Source: DASPKW01 sp038244055 (GTDB taxonomy: Bacteria; Planctomycetota; Phycisphaerae; Tepidisphaerales; Tepidisphaeraceae). From it: a DNA stretch of 43,868 bases. The position numbers and the translations under genes are program-made. Each line of letters opens with the position of its first letter. Position 1 is the first letter of the stretch. Shown piece after piece: positions 7,097 to 16,199 of this stretch. Below the pieces are notes generated by a model that made no database searches, had not been told where the DNA came from, and saw only the letters and a list, made by a program, of their open reading frames with translations. The DNA is taken from assembly GCA_038244055.1 (NCBI GenBank), contig JBBRTW010000005.1, positions 1 to 43,868 of the forward strand, in the 5' to 3' direction.

Positions 7097-10000
7097 ATGA
7101 ATCCTTCACTCCCATTTATCCGCCGCCCGGTGATGACGCTGCTGCTGACGGCATCGGCGATTCTCTTCGGCGTGCTGGCATACCGGAAGCTCCCGGTCAA
7201 CGATCTGCCCAGCGTGGATTACCCGGTCATCCAGGTGAACTGCGCCTATCCCGGTGCCAGCCCGCAGACCGTGGCCAACAACATCGCCACACCGCTCGAA
7301 CGCCAGTTCATGCAGATTCCCGGCCTGGAACTGATCACCAGCAAATCGACCCAGGGAAACGTCTCGCTGACATTGCAGTTCTCGCTGGAGAAGTCGATCG
7401 ATGCCGCGGCGACCGATGTCCAGACCGCCATCACCCAGGCGACCGGCAGCCTTCCGGTCGACCTCCCCTCGCCGCCGACTTTCTCCAAGACCAATCCCAA
7501 TGATCAGGCGATCATGTATATCGCCCTCACCTCCGACACGGTGACGGCCGGGCGGCTTTACGATATCGCTTCCACCACAGTCGGGCAGCAGATCTCGATT
7601 ATCAACGGCGTCAGCCGCGTGCAGGTTTTCGGCAGCAAGTCGGCCATTCGCATCAAGGCCGATCCCTCCGCCCTGGCGGCGCGCAACATGACCGTCGACG
7701 ATCTCAACGCCTCGATCCGCGCCGGCACCACATATCAGGGCGCTGGACAGATCGATGGCCCCAACCGCACGCTGCTCCTCCAGCCCCAGGGCCAACTCGA
7801 ATCGGCCGACCAGTACAATGGGCTGATCATCGGCCAGAAAGAGGGCGCGCCGATCTATCTCCGCGATGTCGCCGCCGCCACCGACGGCGTTCAGGATGAG
7901 CGCGTGGATATGCGCTTCTGGACGCGCGGGCGAACCATTCCCAAGGCCACCGTCGTTCTGGCCGTGTTTCGGCAGGCGGGCGCAAATGCCGTGGAGGTTT
8001 CCAAGGCCATCAGGGCGCTGGCACCCAAAATCGACGTGCAGCTTCCCCCTTCGGTCAGTCTCATCCCCATCCACGACCGCTCCCAGTCCATCGTCAACTC
8101 CGTCAGGGATGTCACCGCGACCCTCTACATCGCCTTCATCCTGGTTGTGATCGTCATCTACCTCTTCCTCGGCCGGGCCACCGATACACTCATCCCCATC
8201 GTCGCTTTGCCCCTGTCTCTACTCATCACGTTTGTCGTGATGGGGATCCTCGGCTACTCGCTGGACAACCTGTCTCTGATGGCCCTGACGCTCTCGATCG
8301 GCTTTCTGGTCGATGATGCGATCGTGTTTCTCGAGAACGTGGTCCGCCGCATGCAGAGGTACGATGAAGGGCCCATCGCCGCTTCGATCAACGGGGCCAA
8401 GGAGATCAGCTTTACGATCATCTCGATGACGCTTTCGCTGGCGGCGGTGTTTCTCCCGCTGGCGTTCATGAGCGGGCTGGTCGGGCGGATTTTCCGCGAG
8501 TTCGCGATCGTCATCATCGTCGCCATCATCGCGTCGGGCCTGGTTTCGCTCTCGCTCACGCCCCTGATGACCGCGCGGCTGATCGCCCGGCGCGGCGCTG
8601 GCTCGCGAAAGACCCTCCTCGAACGCACCTTCGGTTATTTCGAAGAGAAGGTGCTCAAGATTTACGGGAATTCGCTCTGGTTTTTCATCAAGCATAAGTG
8701 GGTTTCAGCCGTCATCTTCCTCGCCTGCCTTTTCGGGACCTACCACTTTTTCAATATTCTCCCCAAGGCATTTCTCCCCAAAGGTGATTCGGGTTTCATC
8801 TTCGGAATGATGATCGCCCAGGAAGGCGCATCGCCCGAGCAGATGCGCCAGTATCAGTCGGTCGGCGACGACATTCTCCAGAAGAATGAGGCCGTCCAGA
8901 CCACGTTCACGATGACCGGCGCTTCCAACTTCATTCCCTCCAACTACGGGCTGATGATCGCCTTCCTCAAGCCCACCGATCAGCGCCCGCCGATCGATGC
9001 GGTGGCCGGGCAACTGATGGGCGCGGTCTCGGGCCGAATCCCCGGGGCCATGGCCTTCCTCCAGCCCCAGCCCGTTTTGGAAATCTCCACCGGCGCGCAG
9101 GCACGGCAACAGGGCGATTTCGCCTACAACATTTCGGGCCTCGATCCTGATCAGGTCTTCTCCACCTCCCAGGCCATGTTCATGAAGCTCATGCAGTGGG
9201 ATGGGTTTTCCTCCGTTTCATCCGACCTCTACACCCATACCCCCAATCTCAAGATCGACATCCTCCGCCCGCAGGCATCGCTTTATAATGTCTCGGCCAC
9301 GCGCATTGAGGCCCTCCTGCGCAATGCCTACTCCCAGAACTTCGCCTACCTCATCAAGAAGCCCGATGACCAGTATCAGGTGATCGTCGAGGTCAAAGAC
9401 TCGGCCCGGCGTCACGCTGAAGACCTCGACAAACTCTACGTCCGCTCCGACGACGGCCAGAATCTCATTCCGCTGAAAGCCGTCGCCACCTGGTCCCCGA
9501 TTACCGGCCCGCAGTCCGTCAATCACACCAACCAGTTCACCTCCGCGACGCTCTTTTTCAATCTCAAGCCCGGCTACACGATCGGACAGGCGACCGACCA
9601 GATCGAGGCCGCCGCCAAAGAAGTCGTGCCGCTCAGCCTGCGCGGGCAGTTCCAGGGCGAGGCGCTGACCTTCAAGGAAACAGTCAGCACCCTCATCATC
9701 CTCATGGGCATGGCGGTCTTTGTCATGTATGTGATTCTCGGCATCCTTTACGAATCATTCATCCATCCAATCACCGTCCTCTCCACGCTGCCCACAGCCC
9801 TGGTCGGCGGGCTGGCGACGCTTTGGATCTTCAACGAGGTCGCCTCGCTCTACGCCTTTATCGGCCTGTTTATGCTCATGGGCATCGTCAAGAAAAACGG
9901 CATCATGATCGTCGATTTCGCCGTCCATCGAGTGAATCAGGGAATGAGCGCGGCCGATGCGATCCACGAAGCCTCGATCGATCGCTTCCGGCCGATCATC

Positions 10001-10303
10001 ATGACGACCCTGGCCGCCATCATGGGCGCTCTCCCCATCGCGCTGGGCTACGGTGAAGATGGCGGTGGGCGGCGTCCGCTGGGACTGGTCATCGTCGGCG
10101 GATTGATCGTCGCCCAGCTCATCACGCTTTACGTCACACCCGTGATCTACCTGCTCATGGAACTGCTGCAGGAGAAGATTCTCAGCAAGTGGCCGGCGGC
10201 GCGCGGCGAAGATGCGCCGGCGGAGCGCGATGTCGTTCCGGTGGCCCAGGTCGCGGCCGGCTTCAGCGGTGGCAATGGCGGCGGCAACGGCGACAATCAT
10301 TGA
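7097..10303 (+). CDS. RND-family (HAE1) multidrug efflux pump subunit, AcrB/MdtBC-like
   Basis: A 1068-residue inner-membrane proton-driven exporter. Seen: first membrane helix after FIRRPVMT, a large periplasmic loop, the helix-4 proton-relay pair Asp406-Asp407 in LSIGFLVDDAIVFLEN, a second periplasmic loop from about 560, and a C-terminal helix block containing LMGIVKKNGIMIVDFA. Length matches AcrB-type pumps (about 1040). I start at MNPSLPFIRRP, which aligns with the family; an upstream in-frame start at 7055 adds 14 basic residues with no support. The C-terminus is Gly/Asn-rich. Substrates cannot be predicted. It is 54 bases after the adaptor gene and 15 before the outer-membrane factor. 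Confidence 0.95.
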   Translation: MNPSLPFIRRPVMTLLLTASAILFGVLAYRKLPVNDLPSVDYPVIQVNCAYPGASPQTVANNIATPLERQFMQIPGLELITSKSTQGNVSLTLQFSLEKSIDAAATDVQTAITQATGSLPVDLPSPPTFSKTNPNDQAIMYIALTSDTVTAGRLYDIASTTVGQQISIINGVSRVQVFGSKSAIRIKADPSALAARNMTVDDLNASIRAGTTYQGAGQIDGPNRTLLLQPQGQLESADQYNGLIIGQKEGAPIYLRDVAAATDGVQDERVDMRFWTRGRTIPKATVVLAVFRQAGANAVEVSKAIRALAPKIDVQLPPSVSLIPIHDRSQSIVNSVRDVTATLYIAFILVVIVIYLFLGRATDTLIPIVALPLSLLITFVVMGILGYSLDNLSLMALTLSIGFLVDDAIVFLENVVRRMQRYDEGPIAASINGAKEISFTIISMTLSLAAVFLPLAFMSGLVGRIFREFAIVIIVAIIASGLVSLSLTPLMTARLIARRGAGSRKTLLERTFGYFEEKVLKIYGNSLWFFIKHKWVSAVIFLACLFGTYHFFNILPKAFLPKGDSGFIFGMMIAQEGASPEQMRQYQSVGDDILQKNEAVQTTFTMTGASNFIPSNYGLMIAFLKPTDQRPPIDAVAGQLMGAVSGRIPGAMAFLQPQPVLEISTGAQARQQGDFAYNISGLDPDQVFSTSQAMFMKLMQWDGFSSVSSDLYTHTPNLKIDILRPQASLYNVSATRIEALLRNAYSQNFAYLIKKPDDQYQVIVEVKDSARRHAEDLDKLYVRSDDGQNLIPLKAVATWSPITGPQSVNHTNQFTSATLFFNLKPGYTIGQATDQIEAAAKEVVPLSLRGQFQGEALTFKETVSTLIILMGMAVFVMYVILGILYESFIHPITVLSTLPTALVGGLATLWIFNEVASLYAFIGLFMLMGIVKKNGIMIVDFAVHRVNQGMSAADAIHEASIDRFRPIIMTTLAAIMGALPIALGYGEDGGGRRPLGLVIVGGLIVAQLITLYVTPVIYLLMELLQEKILSKWPAARGEDAPAERDVVPVAQVAAGFSGGNGGGNGDNH

Positions 10304-10318
10304 TCCAAAGAACCAACC

Positions 10319-11854
10319 ATGAAATGCCTTTTCTTCGCTCTTCCCCTGGCGCTGCTGCTTTCCGCCTGCACGGTCGGCCCGAACTACGCGCCGCCGGAGG
10401 AGACGCCGCCGGATGCGTGGTTTGAATTCCTCAACGTGCCCGCGCCAACCACTTCCACCACCGGGCCGACCAGCCGGCCGGCCTCAGTGCTGTCGGCCGC
10501 GCCCGCGCCGATCGCCTGGTGGATGAGCTTCCACGATCGAACGCTGGATGATTTGATCGTCCGCGGTGTGCGCTCCAACCTCGATCTGCGCCGCGCCCAG
10601 GCGCGCATTCGCGAGGCCCGCGCCCAGCGGCGGGTCACTGCGGCCGATGAATATCCCAATGTCAATGTCGACGGCTCCTACAGGCACTCCCGCAGCAGCC
10701 TGGCGGGTTTCGGCGGCGGCGGAGGTGCCGCCGGAAGTGGCGGCGGTACTCCGGTTCAAAGCGCGGAGATCGATCTCTACCAGGCCGGCTTTGATGCCTC
10801 GTGGGAGATCGATGTCTTCGGCCGTGTCCGCCGCTCGGTCGAAGCGGCCGACGCCGATATTGCCGCCGCGGTGGAAGACCGCCGCGATACGCTGGTCTCC
10901 CTTCTGGCCGAGGTCGCGCGGAACTATGTCGAGCTGCGCGGTTTCCAGCAGCAGGGCCGGATCGCCCGCGAAAATCTGGTCGCCCAGCAACAAACGCTCG
11001 ATGTCACGCGCACGCGCCTTGAGCGCGGTCTGGCGACCGATCTCGATGTCGCCCGCGCCCAGGCCCAGGTTTCCACCACCGCCTCGCAGCTTCCCACATT
11101 CGATGCCCAGGCGCGGCAGGCCGCCCATCGGCTGGCGGTCTTGCTCGGACAACAGCCGCAGGCGCTGGCGAAGGAACTGCTCACCGATGCCGCCATTCCC
11201 CTGCCGCCGCCTTCGGTGCCGATCGGCGTCCCAGCCGAGCTCCTGCGCCGCCGCCCCGATATCCGCCGGGCCGAGCGCCAACTCGCCGCTGCCACCGCGC
11301 GCGTCGGCGTGGCGACGGCCGACCTCTACCCGCGCTTCATCCTCACCGGCTCGCTCGGCCTGCAATCCACCGATTTCGGCTCGCTCTTCAACTATGCCAG
11401 CCGCGTCTACTCGATCGGCCCATCGATCTCCTGGCCGCTTTTCGATGCCGGACGAATCCGCGCCAACATCGACGTCACCGATGCCCGTCAGGAGCAGGCC
11501 CTGCTCGTCTATCAGCAGGCGGTTCTGGCCGGTTTTCGCGATGTGGAGGATGCCCTGGTCGCCTACACGCGCGAGCTCGCCCGCCGCAATACGCTCGCCC
11601 AGGCCGCCCAGGCCAACCAGCGCGCCACGGATCTCGCCAGTGAACTCTGGACGGCCGGCCGGACTGATTTCCTTTCGGTTCTGCAAGCCCAGCGCGATCT
11701 CTTCCAATCGCAGGATGCGCTGGTGCAGTCGGATCGGCTGGTATCGTCAAATCTGATCGCCCTTTACAAGGCGCTGGGGGGCGGATGGCAGGTCGAGTCG
11801 GCCGATGCGGATTCGGTCACCTCGAAAACGCCGCCTCCAGCCCCGCCCAGGTAG
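10319..11854 (+). CDS. Outer-membrane efflux lipoprotein (NodT/OprM-type, TolC superfamily)
   Basis: A 511-residue outer-membrane factor that completes the tripartite pump. The signal peptide ends in a lipobox (LLLSAC, Cys17), followed by TVGPNYAPP, the standard start of the NodT family. Two OEP repeats follow; the segment GVPAELLRRRPDIRRAERQL near residues 302-321 is the family's central signature. A Gly-rich insertion (GFGGGGGAAGSGGG) sits near residue 130. No gene follows in the operon with tight spacing; the next start is 65 bases on. Confidence 0.93.
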   Translation: MKCLFFALPLALLLSACTVGPNYAPPEETPPDAWFEFLNVPAPTTSTTGPTSRPASVLSAAPAPIAWWMSFHDRTLDDLIVRGVRSNLDLRRAQARIREARAQRRVTAADEYPNVNVDGSYRHSRSSLAGFGGGGGAAGSGGGTPVQSAEIDLYQAGFDASWEIDVFGRVRRSVEAADADIAAAVEDRRDTLVSLLAEVARNYVELRGFQQQGRIARENLVAQQQTLDVTRTRLERGLATDLDVARAQAQVSTTASQLPTFDAQARQAAHRLAVLLGQQPQALAKELLTDAAIPLPPPSVPIGVPAELLRRRPDIRRAERQLAAATARVGVATADLYPRFILTGSLGLQSTDFGSLFNYASRVYSIGPSISWPLFDAGRIRANIDVTDARQEQALLVYQQAVLAGFRDVEDALVAYTRELARRNTLAQAAQANQRATDLASELWTAGRTDFLSVLQAQRDLFQSQDALVQSDRLVSSNLIALYKALGGGWQVESADADSVTSKTPPPAPPR

Positions 11855-11919
11855 CGGACTGACGCGCAAATTCCAGATTCCGCTTTCGTTCAATGCCATG
11901 CGATGCGATACTCCCGCCC

Positions 11920-13158
11920 ATGCCCAGAGCGTCCCTGATTCGCATTTATCGGCTGATCCCCCTGCTCCTTCTCGCGCTGGCGGTTTCCGCCGGACAAGCT
12001 CGCGCCGCCGATTCCACACCCGAAGGCCTTTCGGCCATCGAGAAGCGGATCGATTCGGCCATCAACCTGATGCGCGACAAAAAGCTCGATGAGGGCAAAA
12101 AAGAGATCGAGCAGTGCGCCGCTGATCTGAAAACGCTGCTGGCCAAAAAGGATGACAATGCGCGTGCCCATTACCTGCTGGCCCGGGCGCTCTTCCAATT
12201 GGGAAAAGACGCCGAATCCATCACCCAGATCGACCGCGCCATCGCCCTGACGCCGGCCGACGCCGCCTACCACCACGAACGCGGCCAGATCCTCGCGCAA
12301 ACCAACGACAACAACGGCGCTTTGGCATCCCTCGCCAAAGCCACCGAACTAGCGCCGACCCAGGTGGAGTACTGGCTGTCGCTGGCCTACCGCTACGCGG
12401 ATTTGTCGGCCCCCGATGAAGCCGAAAAGACTTTCAAAAAGGCGATCGCCGCCAACCCCACCGAGCCGCGCCTCCTCGGCGCGCTGGGCGGAGTCTACGC
12501 CAACCTGAGCAAGCCCGAAGAAGCGCTGGCCGCGCTGGAGAAGGCGGTCTCCATCGATCCCAAATACGCCAACGGCTGGCGGAACATCGGCCAGATCCAT
12601 CAGTCGGCCGGGCGATTCGATCAGTCCGTCAAGGCTTACGATGCCCTCGTGAAGGTCCTCCCCGAGGACGTCCCCGCTCTCTCCAAACTCGTGCAGAACC
12701 ACACCGCCCTCAATCAACCCAAGGAGCGCGATGCCGCCCGCGAAAAAATCATCGCGCTTTACAATGCCGGCAAAATCAAACAGCCCTTCTTCTGCCGCGA
12801 GCAGTTCAAGGAATGCAATATGCCGGTGATGGTGTTCGAGTATTTCACGCTCACAGGCGAGCGGGCGATCCGCTACAGTTTCCGAATCCTCGATGATTCA
12901 GGCCGCAATACCGTCCGCACCATTTCCCTGGGCTCTTACGAGATCACCACCCAGATCGCCCGCGAGACGGGTGAGATCGGCAAGAACGACCGCCTCTACC
13001 ATCTCGATATGTACGAAGAGGGCGGCCACACCACCTTCGGCATGTACAAGGCCGAGCCCACCTACGACCAGGTGCGGGCGTCGGTCGTGGCGATTCTCAA
13101 TGGGAAGATGGAGGCGATGGCGGAATCGAAGGAAATGAAGGAGAAGGAAAAGGAATAG
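11920..13158 (+). CDS. Secreted TPR-repeat protein with unidentified C-terminal domain
   Basis: A 412-residue protein starting at MPRASLIRIYRL, with a signal peptide ending near AGQARA; an earlier in-frame ATG at 11893 would add nine residues. From about residue 45 to 250 there are several tetratricopeptide repeats, for example around ARALFQLGKDAESITQIDRA and EEALAALEKAVSIDPKYANG, which usually mediate protein contacts. The last 140 residues form a separate region (PFFCREQFKEC through YHLDMYEEGGHTTFGMY) that I do not recognise; its two close cysteines may form a disulfide outside the cytoplasm. It ends in a charged lysine/glutamate tail. It lies 36 bases before the solute-binding gene and may share its transcript. 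Confidence 0.75.
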   Translation: MPRASLIRIYRLIPLLLLALAVSAGQARAADSTPEGLSAIEKRIDSAINLMRDKKLDEGKKEIEQCAADLKTLLAKKDDNARAHYLLARALFQLGKDAESITQIDRAIALTPADAAYHHERGQILAQTNDNNGALASLAKATELAPTQVEYWLSLAYRYADLSAPDEAEKTFKKAIAANPTEPRLLGALGGVYANLSKPEEALAALEKAVSIDPKYANGWRNIGQIHQSAGRFDQSVKAYDALVKVLPEDVPALSKLVQNHTALNQPKERDAAREKIIALYNAGKIKQPFFCREQFKECNMPVMVFEYFTLTGERAIRYSFRILDDSGRNTVRTISLGSYEITTQIARETGEIGKNDRLYHLDMYEEGGHTTFGMYKAEPTYDQVRASVVAILNGKMEAMAESKEMKEKEKE

Positions 13159-13194
13159 TCGAATTGTGGATTGTTTTAGAAGATTGAGCACCCG

Positions 13195-14784
13195 ATGGAT
13201 CATCCGTTCACTCCAGAATCGCGGGGGATCTCATTTCATCTCGGCAAACCGATCCTGGTCATGCTGATCGTAGCCGGGCTTTGTGGCGGCGCTCTGCTGC
13301 TGCGGCCGGGGGCGAGGCCGCGCGGGGATTTGGTGCTCTGGGTGTTCGCCGAAGCGCATGCGAAAACCTACGGGGGTGATGGCTCGACCTCCGGGCCGAC
13401 GCTTCTGGATTCGTTCAAGAAAAAGACGGGGTTGACGGCCGAGATGCAGGTGATCTTCGACCGCGCTGAAAATGTCCGGCTGGTGTCGATGTTCATGTCG
13501 GACATGAAAGGCCCGGCCGTTCCGGATGTGGCGGAGGTGGAGATCGTCTCCATCGGTAAATTCTTTAGGCCGCCGGTGAGCGATGTGGGGTTTTTGCCGC
13601 TCAATTCGTATCTCGAGAAGACCGGCATCCGGCAGATCAATTCACTGGATGCGCCGGGGCAGGAGGGATGGAAAGCGCGGCTGGGGGCGGATGGGGGGAC
13701 GTATCTGTATACCGGGGCCCAATGGAGCACTGCGCCGGGAGTCAGGCCGGATGCGTGGATCGATCGAATCGTTAAAAGCCGGCTCGCGCCGTACACGAAG
13801 GATGGGCTGATTTTCGGCGTGCCGCATGATGTTCATCCGGTGGGGATCGCGTATCGGCACGATCTGTTCATGGAGGCGGGAATCGACCTGATGGCCGAGA
13901 GCGCCGATGCGGGGCATCCGCTGACCTGGCCGAGATTTCAGGAACTTTGCCTGCGATTCAAGAGCTACTGGAAGGCGCATGGGCAGCCCAACCGGCATCC
14001 CATCGAACTGCGCACGGGGGGCGTGGATGATCTGCTGGTGATTTTGCTGCAGCGCCATCTCAACCTGATCGGCCCGAATGACCGGATCGAGTTTACGAGG
14101 CCGGAGTTTGCGCAGACAGTCGCGTTTTATGCGCAGCTTGTGGCCGGGGACGGGCGGATCGGGGCGCAGTCCGGCGGAGGCGATGCGGCCGTCGCCCAGG
14201 ACCTGAACAACGGCGGCATCTGCGCCTTCATGACGCCGGACTGGCGGGTGCGGTATCTGAAGGATTTTACGGAGACGGACCGGGCGACTGGAAAAAAGAT
14301 TCTGGAAGGGAAGATGCGGATGATTCCCCTGCCGGTGTTCGAGCCGGGGAAAGATGCGCGGACGGGGACCTGGGGCGGCACGATGATCGGCATTCTGCGG
14401 GCCAGCCCGCGGCCGGATGATGCGTGGAAACTGATCGAGCATTTGTATCTGTCGGATGAAGGATTCGAGGCGCGCATTCGCGAGACGAACATCCTGCCGC
14501 CGGTGATCGCGCAGTGGGATGATCCGCGCTTCGATCGGCCGGACCCGTTTTTCGGGGGGCAGAAAGTGGATCGACTGTTTGTGGAACTGGCGCGGGAACT
14601 GCCGGAGCGGTATGTGACCCCGGCGAGCCGTGCGGCGGCGGCGGAGCTCAATAGTGTGCTTTACAAGGCGATTCGGCATGTGCGCGAGAAGGGGGAGAAT
14701 GGGCTGGAGGAAGCGTGTCGGGAATGGTTGAAGGAGTCGGCGGAGGATCTGGAGAAGAGAATCAAATGGGGGAAGTTTGAGTAA
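13195..14784 (+). CDS. Membrane-anchored ABC-type solute-binding protein (sugar type, family 1)
   Basis: A 529-residue extracellular solute-binding protein. Residues about 19-42 form one hydrophobic helix without lipobox cysteine, so it is probably an uncleaved anchor or a signal peptide. The rest has the features of carbohydrate-binding family 1 proteins: a long two-lobe domain, GVPHDVHPVGIAYRHDLF near residue 206, TWGGTMIGILRASPRPDDAW near 398, and the C-terminal helix with about one basic residue in four. No permease or ATPase gene of a sugar importer is within the window, so its partners lie elsewhere. The ligand is unknown. Confidence 0.8.
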   Translation: MDHPFTPESRGISFHLGKPILVMLIVAGLCGGALLLRPGARPRGDLVLWVFAEAHAKTYGGDGSTSGPTLLDSFKKKTGLTAEMQVIFDRAENVRLVSMFMSDMKGPAVPDVAEVEIVSIGKFFRPPVSDVGFLPLNSYLEKTGIRQINSLDAPGQEGWKARLGADGGTYLYTGAQWSTAPGVRPDAWIDRIVKSRLAPYTKDGLIFGVPHDVHPVGIAYRHDLFMEAGIDLMAESADAGHPLTWPRFQELCLRFKSYWKAHGQPNRHPIELRTGGVDDLLVILLQRHLNLIGPNDRIEFTRPEFAQTVAFYAQLVAGDGRIGAQSGGGDAAVAQDLNNGGICAFMTPDWRVRYLKDFTETDRATGKKILEGKMRMIPLPVFEPGKDARTGTWGGTMIGILRASPRPDDAWKLIEHLYLSDEGFEARIRETNILPPVIAQWDDPRFDRPDPFFGGQKVDRLFVELARELPERYVTPASRAAAAELNSVLYKAIRHVREKGENGLEEACREWLKESAEDLEKRIKWGKFE

Positions 14785-14803
14785 CGCGGGCGCGGCCCAC
14801 AAC

Positions 14804-16114
14804 TCATAGCTTATTGCCCTCGCGAAGATGGTCCTGGGGCATAGGCGCTATCTTTGAAGGGTAGAAAATGAGGAGCGCCACCAGGCAGGCCAGCGTGATC
14901 CACATCGGCACGGCGTAGTAGGCCTGCCAGTTGGTCTTGTCGCCGGGAAGCTTGGTCCAGGCGGCGACCCAACCGGCCATCAGATTGCCGACGATCACGC
15001 CGACGCCGAAGACAATCAGGTTGAACATATTCTGGGCGCTGGAGCGGACATTCTTGGTGGTGCGCTCATCGAGAATGATGAAGCAGAGGAAGAAGAAGCA
15101 GCCGAACACGATTCCGTGCAGGGCCAGGGCGGGGATCAAAGCCCAGGCATAGGGTAGGTAGGCGAAGACCGCGAAGCGCACGAGGTAGGCGAGCAGGCCG
15201 ATGGTCAGGAGGGTCTTTTTGTTCACGCGCTTGGCCAGCAGCGGCATGAGGGCCAGCATGACCAGTTCGGAAATCTGGCCGACGGTCATCACGCCCGCGC
15301 CGCCGACGCCGAAGATTTTGTCCACGATCGGAGCTTTGAGATCGAGCTGGCGAAGGAACTGCGATGTGCGGACGAAGAAGAACTGATGCACGGCCGCGAT
15401 GGGAATGGAGATCAGGAAAATCGTGATCAGCGGCTGGTGGCGAATCTCGGCCATCGCCTCTCCTGGCGCGTAGGTTTTATCCTCGCGGCGGGGCGGGGTC
15501 TTGGGGAGGGTCAGCACATAGAGGCCCTGGATCACGCCCAGGATGGCGCTGAGGCGGAAGGCATCTTTCATCGCGGCGACCTGGGCGGCCTGATCGTGGC
15601 CGGCCTTGTAAAGGAGCCACTGGCCGATGCCGATGCCGACGATGATCCAACCGATGGTGCCGAAGACGCGCACCTTGCCGAAATCGCGGTCGCGGTCGGG
15701 GAGATGGGCGAAGCAAATCGCGTTGGCAACCGCGATGGTCGGCGTGTAGAGCACGCCGTAGAAAAAGGACAGGCCCACCAGCGCATAGAAATTGGTCAGA
15801 TCAGCGAAAATCCAGACCACGACCGCGCCGACGATATGGGCCACGGCCATGAAATGCTCGGCGTTCATGTAGCGGTCGGCGATTTGTCCGGCGATGAAGG
15901 GCGAGACCACCGCGCCGATCGCGCCCCAGGCGAGGAGCCAGCCTACGGCCGAGGGTTCGAACTGCCGGTACTCGTTGAAATACTGGAAAAGCAGAGGAAG
16001 CCATGCGCCCTGGATGGCGAACTGGAGAAGCATCATGATCGAAAGGCGCACCTGCATGCCGGGCTCGAGGCGCGGCGCGGGGAGAACGGCCTGATAGGGG
16101 AGGACGGTAGTCAT
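14804..16114 (-). CDS. MFS transporter, nucleoside:H+ symporter (NupG/XapB)-like
   Basis: A 436-residue major facilitator with about 12 hydrophobic helices. The segments SPFIAGQIADRYMN and FGKVRVFGTIGWIIVGI are characteristic of the nucleoside:H+ symporter family (NupG, XapB). An AAGGA lies seven bases before the ATG. It is the second of two related transporter genes on this strand, 85 bases after the first, suggesting one transcript. It converges on the solute-binding gene with only 19 bases between stops. Substrate (nucleosides or another sugar-like compound) is inferred from the family only. Confidence 0.82.
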   Translation of the reverse strand: MTTVLPYQAVLPAPRLEPGMQVRLSIMMLLQFAIQGAWLPLLFQYFNEYRQFEPSAVGWLLAWGAIGAVVSPFIAGQIADRYMNAEHFMAVAHIVGAVVVWIFADLTNFYALVGLSFFYGVLYTPTIAVANAICFAHLPDRDRDFGKVRVFGTIGWIIVGIGIGQWLLYKAGHDQAAQVAAMKDAFRLSAILGVIQGLYVLTLPKTPPRREDKTYAPGEAMAEIRHQPLITIFLISIPIAAVHQFFFVRTSQFLRQLDLKAPIVDKIFGVGGAGVMTVGQISELVMLALMPLLAKRVNKKTLLTIGLLAYLVRFAVFAYLPYAWALIPALALHGIVFGCFFFLCFIILDERTTKNVRSSAQNMFNLIVFGVGVIVGNLMAGWVAAWTKLPGDKTNWQAYYAVPMWITLACLVALLIFYPSKIAPMPQDHLREGNKL

Positions 16115-16152
16115 GGTCGTTTCCTTCAGTTTCCAATGCCGCGCGAGTTAGA

Positions 16153-16170
16153 CGCTTCGCTTGCGAAGCG
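16153..16170. other. Hairpin between the two MFS genes
   Basis: CGCTTCGC-TT-GCGAAGCG is a perfect 8-bp inverted repeat in the 85-base gap; the stem extends imperfectly outward (GAC/GTC with a 2-base bulge). There is no T-run, so it may be an mRNA-processing or stability element rather than a terminator. Confidence 0.4.
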
Positions 16171-16199
16171 CGTCAGGGAGTGCTTCGCTTATCGACTGA

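Noticed and set aside
10484..11756. Two long frames (about 400 residues each) inside the outer-membrane factor gene
   Set aside because: Arginine/proline- or glycine-rich shadow translations of high-GC DNA; the TolC-family frame carries the real motifs.
14788..14798. GGGC-GCG-GCCC hairpin between the convergent solute-binding and MFS genes
   Set aside because: A 4-bp stem with no T-run is too weak in GC-rich DNA to call a terminator.
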